Source of the DNA: Promethearchaeia archaeon
GTDB taxonomy: Archaea; Asgardarchaeota; Lokiarchaeia; Sigyniarchaeales; SOKP01
Direction: 5' to 3'
DNA: 7,037 bases
NCBI GenBank assembly: GCA_029856375.1
Contig: JAHQWX010000094.1
Coordinates: 1 to 7,037 of the forward strand
Of the stretch, positions 1 through 5,424 are shown piece after piece (the first letter of the stretch is position 1; each line of letters opens with the position of its first letter). The notes beneath the pieces were generated by a model. That model worked only from the letters and a program-made list of their open reading frames with translations, was not told the DNA's origin and did no database searches. Made by a program: the position numbers and the translations under genes.

Positions 1-1
1 T

Positions 2-1321
2 AGCAATCAGCCCATACGAGGTTTCACAGACCTTTACCCTACGGATGTTAGGGAAGAACAATGGATACTCGATAAGTGTAGAGATATTGCCAAAAAGTAT
101 GTTTACGAGGAGTTCGAAGCACCACTTTTAGAGCCAGTGGAGATTTACGCTGCAAAGTCTTCGGAGGAGTTGGTAGACGAACAGTCATTTATCTGCGAGA
201 AAAAGAAAGGAGAGAGGTTAATTTTGAGACCAGAATTAACGCCTTCATTGGCCCGTATGCTTTCAGCAAAAGGTCAGGAAATGAAGAAACCTGTACGCTG
301 GTTTAGTATACCTATATGTTATCGATATGAACGCCCCCAACGCGGGAGAGCAAGGGAGTTCAAACAAGTTAATTTTGATATATTGGGAGAGAACGATTTA
401 TTAGCCGAAGTCGAGATATTCAATATTACAACTGACATCTTAACGGCATTTGGAGCAACTAATAAGCAATTTCAAATCTATTATAATAACAGAAGGCTGA
501 TTGACGCTATTTGCACATATATTTTAAAAATACCTAATAATTTATTCGAAAAAGTATATAAAGCTCTGGATAAGTCAGATAAATTAGAGGAGAAGGAATA
601 TAGAGAATACTTATTTGATAATTTTAAAGACGAGAAATTAGTGGATAATCTTACGCAATTAAACGAAATTTACGACATTGAAAACTTACCATACGATAAT
701 GTACCGAAAGAATTTTTTAAATCTCAGGGATATTTAGAAATAAAGAAATTGCAGGAGTTATTGAACCAAACAAATTTAGACGATTTTTGCACTTTTTCAG
801 CAGGTGTTGTGCGTGGATTGGATTACTACACTGGTACTGTATTTGAGGTTTTTGACACCGGAGAAAAAAATAGGCGGGCGTTATTTGGAGGCGGACGATA
901 CGACGATTTGCTATCTTTATTTTCTAGCGAACAGATTTCGGGTATTGGATTTGGAATGGGGCTTTTACCATTGAAACTCTTTTTAAAATCGTACGATTTA
1001 ATTCCAAAAGGGATAAAGGAATTAGACGCTTCAAATGTAATTTATATCACCACATTCAGCAAAGAATTGGCACCTTTAAGCGTAGAAATGGCACAAGGTT
1101 TGAGAGAAAGTGGTTTTAATTGCTATGTTGATTACTCGTGTGGAAAGATCGGTGCGCAATTAAAAAAGGCTAACAGTTTGAAATGTAAGGTTGTGTTAAT
1201 CCTAGGACCAGACGAACAGAAAGATAAAACAATTACTATTAAAAATTTAGATGATAATTCCCAAGAAAGCTTACCATTTACCGATTTAATAAAAAAATTA
1301 AACGAGATGTTTAATAAGTGA
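2..1321 (+). CDS. hisS: Histidyl-tRNA synthetase, 5' end cut by window edge
   Basis: Class II aminoacyl-tRNA synthetase that charges tRNA-His with histidine using ATP in the cytoplasm. The frame is open from base 2, so the GTG at 137 is internal: the upstream codons read PIRGFTDLYPTDVRE, the typical HisS N-terminus, and probably only a few residues are missing. About 439 codons are present, close to the family length. Class II motif 2 is seen at about 320-390 (YRYERPQRGRAREFKQVNF). The HisS-specific histidine-binding motif GLDYYTGTVFEV is at about 814-849, and motif 3 with GGGRYDDL and GIGFGMGLLPL at about 884-975. The C-terminal anticodon-binding domain follows from about 1035, including VVLILGPDEQ near 1190-1220. 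It ends in TGA at 1319-1321, overlapping the pyrF start by four bases. This TGA is a true stop because the protein is complete there and pyrF begins on it. Confidence 0.97.
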   Translation, partial: SNQPIRGFTDLYPTDVREEQWILDKCRDIAKKYVYEEFEAPLLEPVEIYAAKSSEELVDEQSFICEKKKGERLILRPELTPSLARMLSAKGQEMKKPVRWFSIPICYRYERPQRGRAREFKQVNFDILGENDLLAEVEIFNITTDILTAFGATNKQFQIYYNNRRLIDAICTYILKIPNNLFEKVYKALDKSDKLEEKEYREYLFDNFKDEKLVDNLTQLNEIYDIENLPYDNVPKEFFKSQGYLEIKKLQELLNQTNLDDFCTFSAGVVRGLDYYTGTVFEVFDTGEKNRRALFGGGRYDDLLSLFSSEQISGIGFGMGLLPLKLFLKSYDLIPKGIKELDASNVIYITTFSKELAPLSVEMAQGLRESGFNCYVDYSCGKIGAQLKKANSLKCKVVLILGPDEQKDKTITIKNLDDNSQESLPFTDLIKKLNEMFNK

Positions 1322-2271
1322 ATAATTTCGCGGATAATTTAATTTCGCAAATAAAAGAAAAGAAATCCATAATTTGCATCGGATTGGACCCGCGCCTCCC
1401 GAGTAAAGAAGAAAAGAATAGTATTCCGCAGTTTTTAATTGACGAGACAAAAGATAATAACGAAGCGATATTTGAATTCAATAAAAGAATAATAGACGCT
1501 ACTTGCGAATTCACTCCGATATACAAACCTAATATTGCGTTTTACGAGCAATATTACGCTCTATCTGCGTTAAAAGATACGATTAATTATATAAAAAAGA
1601 ACGATTCTTTGTCTATTTTGGACGCAAAAAGAGGAGATATTGGGAGTACGAGCAAAGCTTATGCAAGAGATTTGTTCGAAAATTATAAAGCAGATGCAAT
1701 TACTATTAATTCTTATTTCGGAACCGATGGCGTAGAGCCATTCCTTTCTTATAAAAATAAGGGTTTCTTCACACAAGTAAAAAATTCCAATCCAAGCTCT
1801 GCAGAATTTCAAGATTTATTTTCTGTCAGGTTGGAAGATATCAAAAACGACCAAATTTCAGTAAAAATAGAAGATTTAAAGGATAAAAGTGTTATTTTAG
1901 AACGAAATTTTGTGCAGATGGCTCGTTTGGTAAAAGAATGGGGCCGTAAATTGATAGGATCAAATGGTTATAGCTCGTTTGGAGCTGTAGTTGGTGCGAC
2001 ATTTCCCGAACAAATGAAATCAATCCGAAAAATTTTAGACAAGTGCTTTTTACTAATTCCAGGTTATGGGGCGCAAGGAGCTACTGCGCAAGATATCATC
2101 AATGGAATTAACGAAGATGGATTGGGAGCGATTGTAAACTCGTCTCGTGGCATTATTTTCGCGTATCAAACGAAACCGTATTCAGTAAAATATCCTGCAA
2201 ACGATTTTGAAAAGGCAGCGAGCCAAGCTGCTTCAGACATGCGCAATGAATTAAACGAAGCTTTGAAGTAA
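1318..2271 (+). CDS. pyrF: Orotidine 5'-phosphate decarboxylase, long (type 2) form
   Basis: Decarboxylates orotidine 5'-monophosphate to UMP, the last step of de novo pyrimidine synthesis, in the cytoplasm. The 317-residue TIM-barrel protein shows GLDPR at residues 22-26, a Lys in YKPN at about 70, and the catalytic DAKRGDI at 102-108 (D102, K104, D107). It also has VVGAT at 224-228, the phosphate-binding PGYGAQG at 248-254 and SSRGI at 275-279. The length and the PGYGAQG/SSRGI pattern fit the longer type 2 subfamily rather than the short archaeal form of about 220 residues. A less typical segment at about 168-190 (RLEDIKNDQI onward) looks like a lineage insertion. The start is GTG at 1318, whose last two bases lie in the hisS stop (GTGA), so expression is probably coupled to hisS; I see no strong Shine-Dalgarno sequence. 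The 3' end overlaps the convergent membrane-protein gene by 21 bases. Confidence 0.95.
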   Translation: MNNFADNLISQIKEKKSIICIGLDPRLPSKEEKNSIPQFLIDETKDNNEAIFEFNKRIIDATCEFTPIYKPNIAFYEQYYALSALKDTINYIKKNDSLSILDAKRGDIGSTSKAYARDLFENYKADAITINSYFGTDGVEPFLSYKNKGFFTQVKNSNPSSAEFQDLFSVRLEDIKNDQISVKIEDLKDKSVILERNFVQMARLVKEWGRKLIGSNGYSSFGAVVGATFPEQMKSIRKILDKCFLLIPGYGAQGATAQDIINGINEDGLGAIVNSSRGIIFAYQTKPYSVKYPANDFEKAASQAASDMRNELNEALK

Positions 2272-2739
2272 TGAAATACTTGGACCATATGAATCTGGTG
2301 GAGGGCCACCCATCATACTTCCAATCGTTTGCATTAAAATACTCATCGCAATAGAGATCGGGATAACGATAAAAATAGAAACAACGATCGCTTTTTTAAT
2401 TCCGAGATCGAAAATTATGTTTGCCATATTAGTTGTAATGAAAAGCGATAAACCCCCGAAAAAGAATATAAAAAAAAAATCCGGTCCACCTTCCATTCCC
2501 ATAAAAAAATTTTGCGCGTTTATTATGAAAATAGTTCCAAGTAAAAAAAGGTAATAAAACGCCACGGTTTTAAGTTTTGTTCTTTTTTCAGCTTTTACTA
2601 TGCGCAAGCCGAGTTTCAATAAAAAAATCCCAGACACAGACGCAATCGCGATAATTATGAGAGCCCAAAAGAGATCTATTGGTAATTCAGACGGATCGAA
2701 GCCATTGGTTCCGTTATTTTGATCGTATTGAAAAAGCAT
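2251..2739 (-). CDS. Small four-helix membrane protein, function unknown
   Basis: I do not recognise a family. The 162-residue product has four strongly hydrophobic segments at about residues 22-45, 58-76, 87-107 and 116-139, consistent with an integral membrane protein. A positively charged loop (LRIVKAEKRTKLK, about 45-57) lies between helices 1 and 2 and by the positive-inside rule should be cytoplasmic. Short polar ends contain Gly/Pro/Asp-rich stretches (GTNGFDPSELP near the N-terminus, MMGGPPPDSYGP near the C-terminus). No cysteine motif or catalytic signature is visible. The ATG at 2737-2739 is the first start after an AT-rich non-coding region, with a TATA-like box about 50 bases upstream on the minus strand. 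The 3' end runs 21 bases into pyrF. The hydrophobic pattern, which exactly spans the gap after pyrF, argues that it is real. Confidence 0.72.
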   Translation of the reverse strand: MLFQYDQNNGTNGFDPSELPIDLFWALIIIAIASVSGIFLLKLGLRIVKAEKRTKLKTVAFYYLFLLGTIFIINAQNFFMGMEGGPDFFFIFFFGGLSLFITTNMANIIFDLGIKKAIVVSIFIVIPISIAMSILMQTIGSMMGGPPPDSYGPSISLLQSFV

Positions 2740-2784
2740 GGCAATAAATTTGAGTATCTAGTTTTAATAAGAAATTTTTTAAAA

Positions 2785-2794
2785 TTATATATAA
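2785..2794 (-). promoter_or_regulatory. TATA-like box for the small membrane-protein gene
   Basis: On the minus strand the sequence reads TTATATATAA, a good archaeal TATA-box match, about 46-55 bases before the ATG at 2739. Transcription starting about 25 bases downstream would give a leader of roughly 20-25 bases. The box is palindromic, so it could be read in either direction, and the surrounding 2740-2911 region is almost all A/T, which makes chance matches common. Confidence 0.4.
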
Positions 2795-2808
2795 CTTTAC
2801 AGATAAAT

Positions 2809-2818
2809 CTATAAAATT
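2809..2818 (+). promoter_or_regulatory. Candidate TATA box for the hdrA-mvhD operon
   Basis: The sequence TCTATAAAAT lies about 95-103 bases before the hdrA ATG at 2912, in the 172-base divergent intergenic region 2740-2911. Initiation about 25 bases downstream would leave a leader of about 70 bases, rich in A-tracts (2861-2898). I looked in this leader for a SECIS-like hairpin and found none. Other AT-rich boxes nearby (for example around 2785-2794) are possible alternatives. Confidence 0.35.
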
Positions 2819-2911
2819 AAATTTATTTATTTCTTGTTTAGTAATAATTTATCAAAAATTGAAAAAAAAGAGGGTTTATCGAAAAAAGGAAAAAAAATAT
2901 GGGTCATTGGA

Positions 2912-4879
2912 ATGGAAACTGAAGAGATTAGGATTTTCGTAGCTATATGTCGTTGAGGGATAAATATAGGAGGTTATATCGATACAGATACGCTAGTGGA
3001 ATACGCTAAGACGCTCCCTAAAGTTGTCGATTCGAAGAATTATTTAAGTTTATGCACCGAGGGTGGAGCGGTATTTATTAAAGAGAATATGGAAGAAGCA
3101 AATTGTAATAGATTGGTGGTATGCGCTTGCACACCAATTACACACGAACCAGTGTTTAAAAAAGTATTAGAAGGTATGTTGGTAGATCCATCGTATTTAG
3201 AATTCTGCAACCTTAGAGAACATGTATCGTTCGTACACATGTACGATCCGGAAGGCGCATTAAATGTGGCTAAAGATTTGCTCCGTTCTGCAGTGATTAG
3301 AGCTGCGGGGCTTGAACAGATTCAAGTAAGAGAAGTCGATGTTCTTGATAAAGCGCTAGTTGTTGGTGGAGGAGTAGCGGGATTAAAAGCAGCTAACGAT
3401 CTCGCAAATCAAGATTACGAGGTGTTTTTAGTTGAAAAAGAACCAACTATTGGTGGAAAGATGGCGATGCTTGACAGAACATATCCAACGGACGATTGTA
3501 GCATCTGAATTTTAGGGCCTATCATGCTTGATGTGGCCCGAAATGAAAATATTAATTTAATTACCTACGCGGAGGTTACTGGAATTTCTGGATATGTTGG
3601 GAATTTCAACGTTGAAATAACTCAAAGACCAAGGTATGTAAAAGATGTTTGCAACGGGTGCGGTGCTTGTATGGATGTATGTCCCGCTCATGGTCATAAC
3701 GAATTCAACCAATTTTTAAATTCAAGGCCAGCGATATACATTAGTTTTGCCCAAGCAGTACCTTCAATAGCGCAAATTGATATGACTAAGTGCATTAAAT
3801 GTCAATTATGTCAAAAAGCGTGCGAGTTAGAAGCCATAGACTTCGATCAAAAGGAAGAGAAAATGCGTTTCAAGGTTGGAACAATTATCATTTCGACGGG
3901 GTGGGACGAATACATACCCGAAGATGGATACTTGGGTTATAATCAATACGATAATGTCATTACTCAATTACAACTTGAGCGTATTTTAGCTCCAAATGGA
4001 CCAACTGGTGGGCACTTAGTGAGACCGTCGGACGCAAAAGAGCCTAAAAAAATACTTTTCATTCAATGCGTAGGTTCGAGAGACTTAAATAGAAACGCCT
4101 ATTGCTCAAGCGGAGTATGCTGTATGATTAGCATAAAGAATTCAAAATTAATTAAACAACATTATCCAGACACCGAAGTTGATGTTGCTTACATGGATAT
4201 GCGGGCAGCGGGAAAATATTACGAAGAATATTACACATCTTCGAGGAAGGAAGGAGTGAAGTATTTAAGAAGTAATATATCGCGCGTCGAAGAAGACCCC
4301 AAGACTAAAAATCTATCAGTAAAAGTGCAGGATACGCTAAGAGAGTCGTTGGGTGTTCGGGAAAAGGAGTACGATTTAATTGTTCTTTCTGCAGCAATGG
4401 TTCCTACCTATGGTGTTGATGTATTGAAGAATATTATAAAACTCGAAGTCACTCCGGATGGATTTTTCAAGGAGACTCACGCTCGATTAGATCCGATAAC
4501 TACAAAGATTCCAGGAATTTCACTTGCTGGCGTTGCTCAAGGTCCAAAATCGATTGCAGAATCGATAATGCAAGCGGGAGGTGCCGCAGCAGCTGCATCT
4601 AATTTGATGAAACGAGGTAAATTTAAAATTAACTTAATTATTGCCGATGTGGATAAAGAAAAGTGTAGCAAATGCGAATTATGCATCTTAAATTGCCCTT
4701 ACAATGCAATTAAAATGTCCAAAGACGGCGCTGAAGTTGATGAAATTACTTGTAGAGGTTGTGGATCCTGCCTTTCAAACTGTCCAAGCGAAGCAATAAC
4801 GCTAAAATATTACAGAGAAAAGCAATACGAGGACCAAATTGACGCATTATTAAGAGAACAAGAAGAGGAGGCGACATAA
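2912..4879 (+). CDS. hdrA: HdrA, heterodisulfide reductase subunit A, with two selenocysteines (UGA recoded)
   Basis: Flavin-bifurcating core subunit of soluble Hdr complexes: electrons from MvhD reach its FAD and are split between ferredoxin and HdrBC. Reading 2912-4879 as one frame gives 655 residues, the normal HdrA length, interrupted only by TGA at 2954 (residue 15) and 3506 (residue 199). Residue 15 lies in CRUGINIGG, matching the family CxCGxNIxG motif. Residue 199 lies in DCSIUILGP, matching the family DCSxCILxP motif. Other motifs: the FAD-binding GGGVAG at 152-157, and ferredoxin-type cysteine sets at 247/250/253/257, 294/297/300/304, 585/588/591/595 and 614/617/620/624. The cysteines C386, C398, C403 and C404 form the conserved CVGSRD...YCSSGVCC region. 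The ATG at 2912 is chosen because the HdrA N-terminus (EEIRIFVAICRUG) begins there; the Shine-Dalgarno is weak. mvhD starts four bases after the TAA stop. A truncated or frameshifted gene is unlikely because the frame never shifts. Confidence 0.93.
2954..2956 (+). other. UGA selenocysteine codon, HdrA residue 15
   Basis: In-frame TGA in the context I-C-R-TGA-G-I-N-I-G. The aligned position in ordinary HdrA is the second Cys of the N-terminal CxCG motif. Reading through restores about 28 N-terminal residues that otherwise have no start codon, since the next possible start is a GTG at 2996, too far downstream to leave an intact N-terminus. Confidence 0.85.
3506..3508 (+). other. UGA selenocysteine codon, HdrA residue 199
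   Basis: In-frame TGA in the context D-D-C-S-I-TGA-I-L-G-P. Usual HdrA proteins have Cys here (DCSxC). From memory, the single Sec of methanococcal HdrA occupies this same site, close to residue 197, which makes this the best-precedented of the HdrA UGAs. Confidence 0.92.
4867..4871 (+). promoter_or_regulatory. Shine-Dalgarno site for mvhD inside the end of hdrA
   Basis: GGAGG lies within the last Glu/Ala codons of hdrA, 12 bases before the mvhD ATG at 4884. It supports both the chosen mvhD start and translation of mvhD from the same message as hdrA. The spacing is somewhat long, and the nearer AAAGAG at 4878-4883 is a weaker alternative. Confidence 0.55.
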
Positions 4880-4883
4880 AGAG

Positions 4884-5300
4884 ATGGACGATTATAAAAT
4901 ATTATCTTTTCTGTGCATGAAATGAGGTTATGGGGCAGCAGACATGGCAGGAATCATACGAGCGCAATATCCGCCAACACTTCGACCGATAAGAGTGAAT
5001 TGTACTGGAAGGGTCACACCGAGTTTAATGATGAGAGCGATTGGAAATGGCGCAGATGGCGTTTTAGTTGTTGGATGATATCCGGGTGAATGCGATTACG
5101 AGACGGGAAATAAAGTTGCGCTTAAGAATGTTGAATATGTTAGGGAAATTTTGAAAACTAGCGGAATTAATCCAGAACGAGTCGTAATGGAGTATTGTAC
5201 TTCTGCCGAAGGAGACAAATTTCAAAAAACCGCAATAAAAGCCACAGATGCGATAAAGAAACTTGGTAAAAATCCCCTCAACAAAACTAAAACCGACTAG
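4884..5300 (+). CDS. vhuD: MvhD/VhuD, iron-sulfur electron-transfer subunit, with two selenocysteines (UGA recoded)
   Basis: Small [2Fe-2S] protein (MvhD family; the Sec form is called VhuD in methanogens) that passes electrons from the MvhAG hydrogenase or formate dehydrogenase to HdrA. The frame from ATG 4884 to TAG 5298-5300 encodes 138 residues and is broken only by TGA at 4923 (residue 14) and 5076 (residue 65). Family landmarks line up in order: FLCMKUGYGAADMAG at 9-23 (usual FLCNWCxYxGADxAG), RAQYPP at 26-31 and RVNCTGRV at 37-44. Next come NGADGVLVVGUYPGECDY at 55-72 (usual VLVxGCHPGDCHY) and EYCTSAEGDKF in the C-terminal part. The five positions normally occupied by cluster-region cysteines are C11, U14, C40, U65 and C70. 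It lies four bases after hdrA with GGAGG upstream, so the two are cotranscribed. Because of the two UGAs, no long ordinary reading frame reveals this gene. Confidence 0.92.
4923..4925 (+). other. UGA selenocysteine codon, MvhD residue 14
   Basis: In-frame TGA in L-C-M-K-TGA-G-Y. It replaces the second Cys of the CxxC motif near the N-terminus of MvhD proteins, giving CxxU. Confidence 0.9.
5076..5078 (+). other. UGA selenocysteine codon, MvhD residue 65
   Basis: In-frame TGA in V-V-G-TGA-Y-P-G-E-C. It replaces the first Cys of the family GCHPGDC motif, giving UxxxxC. From memory, methanococcal VhuD also carries two Sec residues. Confidence 0.9.
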
Positions 5301-5343
5301 GATGAATAAAACGAGAAAATTTGAGTCGTTTTACGACTACCTA
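5298..5343 (+). promoter_or_regulatory. SECIS-like hairpin of eukaryotic type at the mvhD stop codon
   Basis: Basal stem: TAGG (5298-5301) pairs with CCTA (5340-5343). The 5' side then reads ATGA (5302-5305) and the 3' side has GA (5335-5336), placing tandem G-A and A-G oppositions (5304 with 5336, 5305 with 5335) like the kink-turn quartet of eukaryotic SECIS elements. Above it is a perfect 8-bp helix, TAAAACGA (5307-5314) with TCGTTTTA (5326-5333). The 11-base apical loop (5315-5325) begins with G then AAAA. About 10-11 bases separate the ATGA from the apical A pair, similar to eukaryotic spacing. The location just at the end of a four-UGA operon fits. From memory, a 2016 analysis of Lokiarchaeota described such eukaryote-like SECIS structures. 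The fold is drawn by hand, without an energy calculation. Confidence 0.78.
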
Positions 5344-5353
5344 TTGCAATAGG
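5340..5353 (+). repeat. Perfect 14-bp palindrome overlapping the SECIS basal stem
   Basis: CCTATTGCAATAGG is identical to its reverse complement. As RNA it could form a 5-bp stem (CCTAT/ATAGG) with a TGCA loop. Its first four bases are the 3' side of the SECIS basal stem, so the two structures cannot form together on one molecule. It may be part of the terminator region, a protein-binding site, or chance. Confidence 0.6.
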
Positions 5354-5361
5354 GTTCGGAT

Positions 5362-5398
5362 AATAATATTTATTATTTCTCATATCGTATTTTTTTTT
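5362..5398 (+). terminator. Probable transcription terminator of the hdrA-mvhD operon
   Basis: A weak all-A/T inverted repeat, AATAATA (5362-5368) and TATTATT (5371-5377), is followed by nine consecutive T at 5390-5398. Archaeal RNA polymerase commonly terminates at T-tracts with little need of a hairpin. The site lies about 90 bases after mvhD and before the promoter of the next gene, so it would separate the two units while keeping the SECIS in the transcript. Confidence 0.55.
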
Positions 5399-5406
5399 AA
5401 TATAAT
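5397..5406 (+). promoter_or_regulatory. TATA-like box giving a possible leaderless transcript of the next gene
   Basis: TTAATATAAT is centred about 24 bases before the GTG at 5425, the spacing expected if transcription starts on or next to the start codon. A second box, TTTATAAA at 5411-5418, is a better TATA match, but initiation about 25 bases after it would fall inside the proposed coding region near 5440. The two boxes therefore predict different protein starts. Confidence 0.4.
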
Positions 5407-5424
5407 AATGTTTATAAATAGTTA

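Noticed and set aside
1311..1812. Minus-strand reading frames opposite pyrF (1311-1526 and 1570-1812)
   Set aside because: They lie wholly inside a well-conserved enzyme gene, show no recognisable domain and have no start signals.
2840..2911. A second SECIS in the hdrA leader
   Set aside because: The leader is mostly A-tracts; I could not draw a helix of more than a few base pairs with an ATGA/GA core or a classical archaeal SECIS loop.
3040..3240. Minus-strand reading frame opposite the hdrA N-terminal region
   Set aside because: It is fully covered by conserved hdrA coding sequence and encodes nothing recognisable.
2912..4879. hdrA as a pseudogene or as two separate genes split at the TGA codons
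   Set aside because: The reading frame stays the same across both TGAs, all flavin and cluster motifs are intact, and each TGA falls on a family cysteine; decay would not choose these positions.
2912..5300. UGA reassigned to tryptophan
   Set aside because: Trp is encoded by TGG in the window (for example in hisS and pyrF), TGA ends hisS at 1319-1321, and the in-frame UGAs align with Cys, not Trp.
5298..5300. TAG at the end of mvhD read as pyrrolysine
   Set aside because: MvhD proteins normally end near here, and the codon lies in the SECIS basal stem directly followed by non-coding, structured sequence.
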